Source: Bolinopsis microptera (lineage: Eukaryota > Ctenophora > Tentaculata > Lobata > Bolinopsidae). From it: DNA of 64,000 bases. The stretch covers positions 2,187,675 to 2,251,674 of the forward strand of contig NC_087078.1 of assembly GCF_026151205.1 (NCBI RefSeq). The letters run 5' to 3'. The notes under the pieces were generated by a model. That model was not told the DNA's origin and did no database searches. It saw only the letters and a program-made list of their open reading frames with translations. Position numbers and translations under genes: made by a program. Shown piece by piece: positions 1 through 10,335 of this stretch (its first letter is position 1; each line of letters begins with the position of its first letter).

Positions 1-161
1 TGAATCATGCATCATTTCAATTTTTTTCGTACCTCAACTAACGACCGCACGTATTTCGTTTCAGCCTTGTGTATGAAATTTCATATATTGCTATATCATT
101 GTCGTAGTTTCGAAACTTGAATAAAGAAATAAAGGTACACAATTATTTCAGAGAACTCGAA

Positions 162-950
162 ATGGAGGAATATCTCAAGAACGGGAAAGATATCTACGAT
201 ACGTATTGTACGTCAACAGAAACACGCCCAATCATGCTACCTAAAGCTCCACAACACACGTATATTGACGTATACCCAGATGAAGGTGAGTCTGGTCCCA
301 GTTTTAAAGATGATAAAAAACGTCAGTTAGACTATGAGACCGAAGTTGTAGTTTATAGAGCACTGGAGGAGCTACTAGATGAAGATATAAACGTTCTACA
401 CAGTTTCGAATATACTCACCGTCAATATCGTTTGTGCGATAAAAGTCATGTTAGAAAAGGGTGTGTGGCTTGCCGAAAAACACCAAACAATCGCGAGGGA
501 GAGTGCGATTTTTTGATCATAGGAAAGAACTATTTTGTGATCATTGAAGTGAAGAATATGACAAGTTTTAGTGAAGCAAAACAGCAGAATCCTGGATTAG
601 ATGAACAACAGCATAAGTTAGGATTGCAGGGATCATACAAGAAATCAGAAAAACAGAGGGAAAGAATGGTGAAATTGATCAGAAGCATCGAGAACAGCAC
701 AAATATCTCCCACTTTACAGCTTATCCTAACTTCACGAAGGGATCCAGAGCAGAACTTACATTGGAGTCTGATCAGCTATCATCGGTTATATTCAAAGAA
801 GATACAGAAGATTTTGCATCTTGGTGGAAAGGCAACGTTACAGATTTTCACACGGAAGAAGCTTTGAACTCTGACTTTCAAGCAAAACATGATAAAGTCA
901 GGAACATGCTGCTTGCAATTTGGTGTACGGATAATAAGGGCCACTGTTGA
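162..950 (+). CDS. NERD-type nuclease domain protein, N-terminal part of a NERD-helicase-like gene
   Basis: The frame is open from 117, but the first ATG is at 162, and I take that as the start. The core reads GECDFLIIGKNYFVIIEVKN: Asp and Glu-x-Lys around a beta hairpin, the PD-(D/E)XK arrangement of NERD (nuclease-related) domains, with a conserved upstream Glu in YETEVVVYRALEEL. Two Cys pairs (RLCDK and GCVACRK) precede it. The frame stops at 948-950. Shifting by one base at about 937 reopens it to 1137, so either a frameshift or an unseen splice is present. NERD domains are known fused to SF1 helicases, and a helicase-like C-terminus in the same orientation begins at 5198; the two are probably one gene split by the LINE between them. 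The activity is not shown. It could also be a decayed copy. Confidence 0.55.
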   Translation: MEEYLKNGKDIYDTYCTSTETRPIMLPKAPQHTYIDVYPDEGESGPSFKDDKKRQLDYETEVVVYRALEELLDEDINVLHSFEYTHRQYRLCDKSHVRKGCVACRKTPNNREGECDFLIIGKNYFVIIEVKNMTSFSEAKQQNPGLDEQQHKLGLQGSYKKSEKQRERMVKLIRSIENSTNISHFTAYPNFTKGSRAELTLESDQLSSVIFKEDTEDFASWWKGNVTDFHTEEALNSDFQAKHDKVRNMLLAIWCTDNKGHC

Positions 951-1442
951 TGACATTGAGGGAAAGAATTACATTATGACAACGTTATGTTCTTTGCCGG
1001 AGGTTAATCAGGGCAACCGTTATATCTGGATAGTTCATGACATGGCACAGGGTAGTTGTTGTATAGTTTTTTTTATCAATAAACTTTCAAATTGTTACAC
1101 AAATACATCATTTTATTTCAAAGAAAATATCGCCGAATGACCTTACATGCCTTGACAAGTGACCGAGTGTAAACAAAATAAGGGACACCGAAACACCAGT
1201 TGACCAGTAATCATAGCAATTACATCGGGCCCTAAATGCACCTATAAGTGAAGCGATGCTGCAACCGAGGCATGCTAGGTTTATTCCATTGAATTAATAA
1301 GGTTACAGCCTAAAATATAAATATAACAAATAACAATGTACCATAAATCATAATTATAAACACACTTTATTTAACATATTTTATTAATTATACTTTTTAT
1401 CAATTTATATTCAGACAATATAGTTACATTAAGGTAAATTGT

Positions 1443-2680
1443 TTAACTGTCAGAGGATGTTATATGGTCGTTTAGAACTGTCCAGAGGTACTTAATTAAA
1501 TGGGTTTTAAACACGGATGGCCTTGAGATTTCCCTTAATTCATAAGGGAGTTTATTCCAAAGAATGTGTGCTCTGTAAAAGTAAGACTTAGATATGCCTG
1601 AACATCTGGTCTGGCTTGACGTAAGGTTTTGTGGAACTTGAGGAGAAATGTCACTAATCATACTGAGATCGTCTAGATGTGATCGCCTTAACCTACTTCC
1701 CATGAAACGTCGTAAGTAAGGTGGAAATGTCACAACTGACATGTCATAAAAAATATTATGAAAATATAATATATCCTTGTAATCAAACCTTACCGAGAGT
1801 GGAAGGATATTTAGTTCCTTACACGCTATGAAATACCTTTTTTTGTCCCTAAGGCTCAAGTAAATATCATTAAGGATCCACTTGATACCTCTTTTTTGTA
1901 TCGATTCAAGTTTCTCCACCGAGGTTTCTGAATGAGGCCGCCAGACAATTGTGCAGTGTTCGAAATGACTTCTAACCTGAGATAGATAGAAGGCCCGACG
2001 TTTTTTAGTGTTCTTGGTGAAGTAACCCCCATTTACTCTGAATTTTCGACTATTCTGGGGGTCCGGGGGATGAGTAAAGCTAGAACGGTCAAGTCTAAAT
2101 ACTTTGTAATCAGCTGTCGAGATGATTTCACTATCATGGATATTGTCCTTTAACCATGTTTCATTATAAACTACAATATCTGGTTTATTGATATAAATAA
2201 AATGGTTTAGTTCGTGAATTTTTGTAGAGTGGAGAGTGGGATTTGCATCTCCAAGTTCACCAAAAGGGATCAAGCCCTGAACGTTACAATAAAAACCGAG
2301 CAGTTTCCCGGGGGTCCTGGATTTTTCATGCTAGGGTTACAAATAAAGATAAGGAGAAAGTTTATGAGTAGTATCCAAAGGTAAAGTGATGCAGTTATAT
2401 TTTGTAGATATGGGATTAAGCCTCGTTTGGAATTGTATTTAACAAACAACGTATGTAGTGTTTTACCTCTAATAGATAAGCTACTCATTGTACGTCTAAT
2501 TGCAATACCAAAGATAACAAGGTAGAAATTGCAAAGTAAATTACCAAGACTGTTAATATTTAGTAGGAGTGGAGATTTAATAAGCTGTATCAATTTAGCA
2601 GGATTGGGTTTTCCAAAATACAGGTGGTAAAACAGAGTAACATAACAAGGACGAAATAATAGTACATAAAAGCAAGACAT
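1443..2680 (-). pseudogene. LINE ORF2 remnant: endonuclease start joined to C-terminal tail, RT core deleted
   Basis: Two overlapping frames cover it. The first (2680-2270) is the N-terminal leader ending in a hydrophobic stretch and MKNPGPPGNCSVFIVTF, then a stop. A one-base frameshift near 2272 continues into GLIPFGELGDANPTL and PDIVVYNETWLKDNI, the start of an endonuclease/exonuclease/phosphatase domain. Near RKFRVNGG the text switches to AFYLSQVRSHFEHCTIVW and YRAHILWNKLPYELR, the C-terminal region of CR1-like ORF2. The seven RT motifs including YxDD are absent. It cannot encode an active polymerase. An upstream frame at 2913-2590 may be the rest of the leader. Confidence 0.7.
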
Positions 2681-3325
2681 ATGTGATGTGGTTTGAATGA
2701 GTTTTGAACGGGTGTGGAGTGTATTACTGAATTCTTTGTTCTCTTCTTGTTTGAGTGGCTATTATTAAAGTAGCCAATACGTTTTCTATATGTTTCTAAC
2801 TCAATCATGTGAAATCTAACAATAAAACGACCGACTGTGGAGCAATAATTCCCTTTACGGTGTGTAATTTGTACTTGTATTATTGTCTGTGTCCAGTTTG
2901 TATGCGTGATCAACGCCCGTCCGTGATTAGTTATACTATCATAATCAGTTATGTGATATAATCACGTAACTGTAGAATTCATTTTCATCTATTTAAATTG
3001 AGGAAATAAGCAATATTCTGAGAAACGGAGATAACTCGTCTTAGATTAGATAAGATGTGATCAGCCAATCAGCTCATTCGAAGAGTCATGGACATAGATG
3101 CTGGACTAATATTGAGGCTCATGATGAATTAAAATTATACGTGATATTATTTAGGTATAACTTAGGCTGAAATTTGTCCGAATTTAGTTTACAGGTTATT
3201 ATGGTGGATTTGTAAGGTGACCATTTCCGCAGTTTGTTCTGTCAGCTACATGCTTGTTTAGTCGGTCTTGTTCTGTTCTTGAGTGAAATTGTTAAGTAGT
3301 GCAGCAATTCTATCATAAAGATTAA

Positions 3326-5035
3326 TCACTTAACACGAAAAGAAAACTGACATAATAAATTTCTATACTGGCGCCGCAGGGGCAGATATCCTCTCTTTAG
3401 TCCTAGAGAAAGTAGAATGCAGTGAACCCAACACTCAGATAGCACGGATTGACCAGACAAATTAAAGTGAAGGCCATCTCGTGCCAGGTGTGAGGTGCCA
3501 AATTTCAAGTTATCAAACAGTTTGAAGTTAGAAGTATGAACTGAAAGTTCGAACAATGTCATGTTCAGCTGGTTGATAGATTTGTTCATGTTGTTGAATC
3601 TATCGGCGCTCATGTTGAGAGGTGAAATTGAATCAAAAATGAACTTAGTGTTTTTATATTGATTCACTGAGCGTTCAACAAAGTTGTGTAGAGTCGAGGG
3701 GTGAACGCGGTGTTTTCTGAGGTCGTTGATGCCCGCAGAGAGGAGAACAACATCAGCCTGCTCAATGGATTTGCAGTGCTGGTGTAGATCCCGCAGATGA
3801 AAGAGATCCTCTCTGAAGGCAACAACTGGCTCATGCAATGTGGAACAATCAAACGACTTATTCTTCGAATCTGAAAGAATCAACACCCTTTTAGGCCGAG
3901 CATGACTAGAATTACCCCTCTGGTATGGTGCTGATGCATGGCGGAGGACCCTGCAGGTAATGCTAATTCTAGTGCCAGAGAAATCTTGTTCCTTGACCTG
4001 GGGTACACTGTGGTCAAACACATCCTGGCTAGCCCGAGTCATCGTGTACATTGACCCATGTTCTGGGGTCAGGGAGAACCGCTTATAGCTACCAGGTGGT
4101 TTTATTCTGAACACTACGGGGCGAGGGGCACCCAGCGTGATGGTTAGAATGGTGCTTTCTGGGTCTATTGATGGCTCGTTATCACTGTGTGGCGGGATGT
4201 GTGAGATATGGTTATCATATTTGGTCACGAGGAAACTGTTGAACGGTTTGGCCTGGTCAGGGAATAGGGAGTTCAAATGATCAACAATATTCGCCAGATA
4301 AGTGTTGGTGCAGATTTCACGTGCCACATGGCGGCCTCCAGCATACTCATAAGGCATGTTCCCATAGTGGGCAACTTTCCTATTTCCAAAATTGCGGTCA
4401 TATGTTGTGTTGTTGTCCAAATGCGCAGCTTGAAACTGTTTAAATAAATTTTCTGCATAAAGTGTATAAGGCATGATACCTTCAGGCTCCAGGTTACTAG
4501 TATTGCGAGTTGTTGAGGATGATGTAGGTAGGATGGCAGGAGTCGGCAGGAGGGGGACGTCACGGGCTGCAGGAGCTGCTGGCTGTTGTAGGTCTTTAAC
4601 GAGCGTCTGGGCACGGACTACGTTCTCCTTCAGCTGCTCCAGTTGTTTGTTTGCTTCCGACACGTGCCTCGCAAAATTAGAGGTTAATTTGTTGAGATCG
4701 TGTGTTAAGTCGGTACTGTCTTCTATGACTACTTGTTTAAAATGTTCAGTAAGCGCGTTACTTTTACGTATTTTGCCCCGAGCTTTGATGAGCTTCTCAT
4801 TACAAGTTCTTTCGAGTTCAAGTGTCATTTGATCTTCCGAGAGCTGATCAACAAGGTCAAGGCAGAGTTGTGGACTAAATGACTTCATGGTTGTTTGAGT
4901 GCCCCTATCTACCGTACCTGTGTAAAGGGGGTCTGCCAGGTAGCCCTTAGAGTCTGCGGTAGCGGTGGGCGTGCCGCTACCTGGCAGCCCAAGAGTCCGT
5001 TGAGAAGAAGTTGGAGTGTTTGTAGTGGTATCCAT
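3326..5035 (-). CDS. LINE ORF1: coiled coil + AlkB-like 2OG-Fe(II) oxygenase + SGNH esterase
   Basis: This is an intact 569-residue ORF starting at ATG 5035. Residues ~50-155 are charged and coiled-coil-like (LEQLKENVVRAQTLVKDL). Residues ~190-365 read as an AlkB-type dioxygenase: PPHSDNE gives the iron ligands His283 and Asp285, FDHSVPQ the distal His342, and SGTRISITCRVL the 2-oxoglutarate-binding Arg356; TILTITLGAPRPVVFRIK is the typical strand pair. Residues ~382-545 read as an SGNH/GDSL esterase: ILSDSKNKS (block I), SAGINDLR (block III, Asn437) and DGLHFN (block V, Asp520 and His523). ORF1 esterases are known in CR1-group LINEs; the fused dioxygenase is the odd part. No lesion is visible, in contrast to the broken ORF2. 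Confidence 0.8.
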   Translation of the reverse strand: MDTTTNTPTSSQRTLGLPGSGTPTATADSKGYLADPLYTGTVDRGTQTTMKSFSPQLCLDLVDQLSEDQMTLELERTCNEKLIKARGKIRKSNALTEHFKQVVIEDSTDLTHDLNKLTSNFARHVSEANKQLEQLKENVVRAQTLVKDLQQPAAPAARDVPLLPTPAILPTSSSTTRNTSNLEPEGIMPYTLYAENLFKQFQAAHLDNNTTYDRNFGNRKVAHYGNMPYEYAGGRHVAREICTNTYLANIVDHLNSLFPDQAKPFNSFLVTKYDNHISHIPPHSDNEPSIDPESTILTITLGAPRPVVFRIKPPGSYKRFSLTPEHGSMYTMTRASQDVFDHSVPQVKEQDFSGTRISITCRVLRHASAPYQRGNSSHARPKRVLILSDSKNKSFDCSTLHEPVVAFREDLFHLRDLHQHCKSIEQADVVLLSAGINDLRKHRVHPSTLHNFVERSVNQYKNTKFIFDSISPLNMSADRFNNMNKSINQLNMTLFELSVHTSNFKLFDNLKFGTSHLARDGLHFNLSGQSVLSECWVHCILLSLGLKRGYLPLRRQYRNLLCQFSFRVK

Positions 5036-5197
5036 GGTCAGTCAGTAAGGAATCATTCGCGTCGCACAGTCGGTCTTCTTATCAGTTTTAATCCATTAGC
5101 GAATTTAAACAAATGTATTAAAAATTGCAAATGAGTAAATCCTTCATCTATACAACAATCATATTCCCACTTTTACACAATTACTCTATCAAAGAAC

Positions 5198-5767
5198 TTG
5201 AGAAACACATACGATATATCGAATAGTTTATCAGTAATAAGGGACAAAATAGAAGAAGAAATAATGAGACGAAGAAGAGGATCACGTCATTCAAATGAAA
5301 CCATCGTTAAACAAACACCAGGTCATTACATTCGTGGACCGAAAGTCAACATACATGTTTTTAAGAGCGGAGATGTTGATTTGATAGACACTTACCTAGA
5401 TAAAGAGTTAGACAAGCTGCAGCGGGAAAATGTTCTTAGTACACCGTTAAATACAGCTGTGATATCTAAGAGAACAGACAGACAAATGGTAGAAATAAAA
5501 GTTGCAAAATATAGGAGTGGACAGTCTACGGATAACATACCCTTGTTATATCGCTCACAGACTTCTTCAGGAGAATGGCCAGCTGTCATTGGTATAGTTA
5601 AATTTGGACATTTAACTGACCTGCCTGGTCTATACCTGACCATGTCTCGAGCTAGAGTTTACTGTACAGTTTTGCTATATCCACACCCTAACATAACGTT
5701 AGAAGAGATGGAACGATTATTATCAGGTGATTTCAAACACTGTGCTAATATCAAGAGACATTATTGA
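5198..5767 (+). CDS. Helicase-like C-terminal segment (UvrD/SF1 type), probable 3' part of the NERD-helicase gene
   Basis: The frame is open from about 5138 with no ATG at its head, so it behaves as a 3' exon ending at TGA 5765-5767. The stretch SGEWPAVIGIVKFG followed by LYLTMSRARVYCTVLLYP resembles the C-terminal motifs V-VI of UvrD/Rep-like SF1 helicases, where an (A/S)RAR arginine contacts nucleotide. The Walker A and DExx motifs expected upstream are not in the window between 950 and 5198, so they were deleted or replaced when the LINE arrived, or this is a pseudogene remnant. The orientation matches the NERD fragment at 162-950. The assignment rests on one motif and is tentative. Confidence 0.4.
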   Translation: MRNTYDISNSLSVIRDKIEEEIMRRRRGSRHSNETIVKQTPGHYIRGPKVNIHVFKSGDVDLIDTYLDKELDKLQRENVLSTPLNTAVISKRTDRQMVEIKVAKYRSGQSTDNIPLLYRSQTSSGEWPAVIGIVKFGHLTDLPGLYLTMSRARVYCTVLLYPHPNITLEEMERLLSGDFKHCANIKRHY

Positions 5768-7772
5768 GAATGAACATGTATTAATTAATGTAATTAAATA
5801 TTGATTACATGTGCACACTTGTCACTTAAATAAATAACTAAGCTGCATTTTTGATATATAATTAAAACAGTTTTATTTCTTGTTTCTTAAATATATTGGG
5901 ATTCATTATTGTTTACATTAAGAAAGACTATGTGTTAATTGAGTATTGATTGGTACAAATTTAACTGACAAATCATGCTGTGTTTTAAATTAATAAAACA
6001 TAAACTTGGTTTCAATTATTGATTCATATAAGAATTGAGCTTCTTTTCTCTATCTCTATCATTTACTGAGGTGGTATTAAAATTGTGCTAATTGTTCAGT
6101 GAGACACTAATTTAAACTCTAGTATAAACTGCAACCCTCACCAATGTCCAGATACAAATACTTCTAGCTATATATAAACAAGATAATGAATAAATGCACC
6201 TGAAATAATGGCCGACACAGCATGTTCTAGCCCATAAGTCATCACTGTTTTAATTTCTTAAATCTTAATTAATGTGCAATTAGTGCAATTAGTGTAATAA
6301 AATGATATCATCAAAATCCCCACAATGTGTTCACCATCAAGCACGGTCCTATTTTCACAATGCTGGCAAGCATAACCGTTGCCCTTATATTCACAACACT
6401 ATTTACCCCCTATACTATTATATCCCCTTTATTGTTTTCCAGGCATTAAGATTCATCGAAAGTAGTTCAGCAGGTATATTTAAGTTCAAAATAAGAAATA
6501 GTTATGTGGAGGTTTTTAAGAAATTTGCGCAAAATACGCGCCAGCATGTTATACGAAATTAGGTAAAAAACCCAAAATCGCCATATTCAGGTGCCTTAAA
6601 AACCATGTTAAAATTGAGTTAGAGATCTGAAACTTTGCAGGGCGTCTAGACCTTGTCCAAATCGACTGTAAAACAAATTACATGTTTCAGGAGTATCAGG
6701 AAGTGGGTTTACTGGAACCCCTGTTTTACAACAGATTGTCGTGAAGTATATATATGTATATATGTATATATATATAGACGCTTTGGCAGTCAATTGTAGC
6801 CTACATTTAAGTGTCCGTAGATTCAAAAGTATAAAAGATACAGTCATTTCGAACCGCAGGTTTTAAAGATAATCGTTTATACTTTAGTTTACATTATATC
6901 GAAAAATAATTTAACGTCATCATCATCACTTGATGACGTCATCAAGTTAAGTGTTTTCAAAACTTGATTTTTAACAAAATAACAACTTTTCAAATCGATT
7001 TTACACCATTAAAGAGTAATTTTATTCAAAATCTGAGGACATTTTCACCTTAGATAATTGTTCAAGCATTCTGAAAATCTACCGGAAAAGTTTCCTACCT
7101 TACTCCTTCATAAAGATATTCGCTATTGAAGTTAGTGCTTTTTTGAAGAATAATTTTATAAAAACACAAAAGTTGTGAATTAGTATTCTCTGGTGTTGGG
7201 CTATCCCTTGGGTTGTGGAGCTCAATTTTGCTTCCTAAAGGTCTAAATTGTGTTATAGGCTAGTTTTAAAGTTAAAAATCAAAAAGTTGCACACGTGGGG
7301 ACACGCCTAAATTGATTTAAAATAGCTAAAATCACTGAAAATTGTTATTTTCACGATTTTTATCAACTTTGGAGTCCCGTTGTGATTCAAGTTCTTTTTG
7401 AAATCTTCTAAAACTTTGCATGCTTATCACACTATATATAAAATACCACTATGCAAAAATTTACGGTGATTCAATATTGTATGCGCACGCAACGTCCGCT
7501 CAAAGTTTGCACGTGCGAAAGGTGAGAATTTTGATCATTCGTGATTTCGAATATATTCTGCTTTCCCACGATATTTAAATGGCATTATATATGAATTCAA
7601 TGCCAACTTGAATGAGTAAAAAGTGCCATATTCAGTCTTTTATCAACAGATATACCTACCTAAACACAAGGAAATGTTTTCAAAGGTAAAATTTCGAAAT
7701 CGTTGAAATTGCCTCCTTATTAATGAAGTTTTGACTGTGTTAATTATCCTGACATTATAATCAAAAAGAGAT
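5768..7772. other. AT-rich intergenic stretch, no gene seen
   Basis: There are many stops in all frames. It contains a TATATATG-type microsatellite at about 6745-6778. Short open frames, such as those at 6302-6562 and 7643-7840, show no recognisable domain. Confidence 0.5.
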
Positions 7773-8110
7773 GATATTTGACCAAAACCCACAATCATGG
7801 GTAGAGTGAACCGCTGCCAGTGCCTCTCTTTTCCAAACAAAAGGAAATGATATTAATTTGAGGAACCGTCCGCAAATGCAAATTGATACCGAGAATGAAA
7901 TCGGTCGCTCGCTTTTCCCATTCGAATTCACGGCTTACGAATTGTAATAAAGCTTATTGAGTGGGAAAAGCGAGCGACCGATTTCATTCTCGGTATCAAT
8001 TTGCATTTGCGGACGGTTCCTCAAATTAATATCATTTCCTTTTGTTTGGAAAAGAGAGGCACTGGCAGCGGTTCACTCTACCCATGATTGTGGGTTTTGG
8101 TCAAATATTA
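7773..8110. repeat. Near-perfect palindrome, ~148-bp arms with a 41-bp loop
   Basis: The left arm (7773-7920) and right arm (7962-8110) are reverse complements over essentially their full length, for example CGGTCGCTCGCTTTTCCCA against TGGGAAAAGCGAGCGACCG. The loop is about 7921-7961. No transposase or target-site duplication is evident, so a recent inverted duplication, a foldback element or an assembly join are all possible. Confidence 0.85.
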
Positions 8111-8119
8111 TTACTTAAA

Positions 8120-8620
8120 TAGTAGCTAGTACCTGTCCCAAACCATCAGAAAAATCAAGTTTTGACCTCCCAACCCACTCAGGCCACTCCCAGGGGCCAC
8201 GCCCATCCCAAAATAGCTGAAATCCAGGTAAAATCAAGATTGAAAATCTTTACCCCTGTAGGGGATTTATGTTCCGAGGTATTCGGAACATGTTTAGGTG
8301 GTTTAATAGTTAGTACCTGTCCCAAACGATCAGAAAAATCAAGTTTCGACCTCCCAACCCACTCAGGCCACTCCTAAGAACAATGCGTGCAACTATTTGT
8401 AGGGGATTTGAAATCCGTGTCAAATCCCCTACAAATCCAAACTGAAAATCGTTACCCCTGTAGGGGATTTAAGTTCCAGGGTATTTGGAACATGTTTAGG
8501 TGGTTTAATAGTTATTACCTGTCCCAAACGATCAGAAAAATCAAGTTCCGACCCCCCAACCCACTCAGGCCACTCCCAGGGGCCATGCCTAACCCGGAAA
8601 AGCTACAGGGGGTGGGGTGG
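8120..8620 (+). repeat. Composite ~190-bp repeat, block 1 (about 2.3 copies)
   Basis: Each unit carries CCCAACCCACTCAGGCCACT, then CCCTGTAGGGGATTT, then GTTTAGGTGGTTTAATAGTT and ACCTGTCCCAAACGATCAG. Inner pieces are partly palindromic around GGGGATTTGAAATCC. The short frames at 8162-8653 are accidents of the repeat. Confidence 0.75.
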
Positions 8621-8639
8621 GGCAAAAGTAACGTTACAT

Positions 8640-9320
8640 ACGTTGGGTCTTAAACCACCATCGTGTTTCATACTATGGACCTGTAACTTTGCAGATGGCT
8701 TGCTGTAACTAATCATTCGAGGATTCCGTCGCCGATGTTTGAAAATTTGAATATTCTAGGCCACACCTACATAATATTAAATCACCTATATTGTTTTTTC
8801 CGGACATGCTAAACACCCATTTATTTCAGTTTACTGTTGCTGCATCTGATCTTATAAATAAAGGCCAAACGGATTTAAAATGACGAAGTTATCAAGCATT
8901 TTATGTATCTCGTTAACAAAATTGATTGGGTGATAATGTGATAGGACACCTTAATTGGGTTCCCTTCCAATTTAACGGGGTCACATAATCACCTGAACAG
9001 GTAATCCAATCACCTGATCACACGTAATGAATAAACTTGTTATGCCTCGAATCTCGGTGATCTGAGAAGCTACAACTCTCATTTTTTCAGACCTAACGTA
9101 ATTCGAATGGCCAAATACAATTCTATAAAATTTGGCTCGATCTGATTATCAAAACTATCAAATAAATGCGATAATGAACCTTCATTCAAAAAAAATGAAC
9201 ATGAATATTCTTCGATTTAACATATTCCTCAAAAGAGTGAAAAGAGTGGTGATAGTAAGTCATACCAAAAAGAATACCCCGAAACACAAATCGCAACCGG
9301 TGGTAAAGAGTCTCAGTCTG
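8640..9320. other. Spacer between the opposed repeat blocks, nothing recognised
   Basis: No coding frame with family similarity, no tandem repeat. Confidence 0.4.
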
Positions 9321-10335
9321 GATTTTATGGATTTTAGTTATTTTGGTATGGGCGTGGCCCCTGGGAGTGGCCTGAGTGGGTTGGTAGGTCGAAACTTGAT
9401 TTTTCTGATGGTTTGGGTCAGTTACCAACTATTTAACGACCTAAACATGTTCCAAATACCCCGGAACATAAATCCCCTACAGTGGGAAAAGATTTTCAAC
9501 CTTGATTTTACCTGGATTTCAGCTATTTTGGGATGGGCGTGGCCCCTGGGAGTGGCCTGAGTGGGTTGGGAGGTCTAAACTTGATTTTTCTGATGGTTTG
9601 GGTCAGGTACTAACTATTTAACCACCTAAACATCTTCCAAATACCCCGGAACATAAATCCCCTACAAGGGTCAAATCCCCTACAAAAATCAAGGAAACGT
9701 GCTCTCCCGAGTAACGTAGCAGAAGACGTTTCCCTGAATTTTGTTGGGGATTTTGTAGGGGACTTGACACGGATTTCAAATCCCCTAAAAATAGTTTCGA
9801 ATTGTCCCTGGGAGTGGCCTGAGTGGGTCAAGACGTCGAAAATTAGTTTCTCTGGTTGTTGGGGTCAGGTACTTCCTATCTAACCACCAAATCATGTTCC
9901 AAATACCCCGGAACATAAATCTCCTACAGGGGTAAAGATTCTCATTCTTGATTTGACCTGGATTTCAGTAATTTTGGGGTGGGGGAGGCCCCTGGGAGTG
10001 GCCTGAGTGAGTCAAGATGTCGAAACTCGGTCTTTCTGATGGTTTGGGACAGGTAATAACTATTAAACATCCTAAACATGTTCCAAATACCCCGGAACAT
10101 AAATCCCATACAAGGGTAAAGATTCTCATTCTTGATTTGACCTGGATTTCAGTAATTTTGGGGTGGGCGTGGCCCCTGGGAGTGGCCTGAGTGGGTCAAG
10201 ATGTCGAAACTCGGTTTTTCTAATTGTTAGGGACAAGTACTAACCATTAAACCACCTGAAAATGTTCCAAATACCACTACCAGGGAACTCATACAAGTGT
10301 GAAATCCCCTACACAAATCAAGGAAACGTGCTCTC
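9320..10335 (-). repeat. Composite ~190-bp repeat, block 2 in opposite orientation (about 5 copies)
   Basis: These are reverse-oriented copies of the unit at 8120-8620: AGTGGCCTGAGTGGGT, ACATAAATCCCCTACA and CTGGATTTCAGTAATTTTGG recur. Copies at 9690 and 10320 are joined to AATCAAGGAAACGTGCTCTC, a second conserved module. The pair of blocks flanks about 700 bp of unrelated DNA. Confidence 0.75.

Larger units (their letters stand above)
1290..5190 (-). mobile_element. CR1-like non-LTR retrotransposon, internally deleted in ORF2
   Basis: Reading on the - strand there is an ORF1 (5035-3326), an AT-rich spacer, then ORF2 remnants (2913-1443). ORF2 jumps from an endonuclease-like N-terminus straight to the C-terminal tail, so the polymerase is missing. 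The esterase in ORF1, the apurinic-type endonuclease start and an NPGP motif at the ORF2 N-terminus fit the CR1/L2 group. The ends are approximate: no poly-A or clear target-site duplication was found. It lies between the two halves of a + strand gene. Confidence 0.7.

Noticed and set aside
889-1140. Independent small gene overlapping the NERD ORF end
   Set aside because: Better read as the frame-shifted continuation or 3' flank of the NERD fragment; an AATAAA follows at about 1077.
4473-5134. Ser/Arg-rich + strand frames opposite LINE ORF1
   Set aside because: Antisense shadows of the well-supported ORF1.
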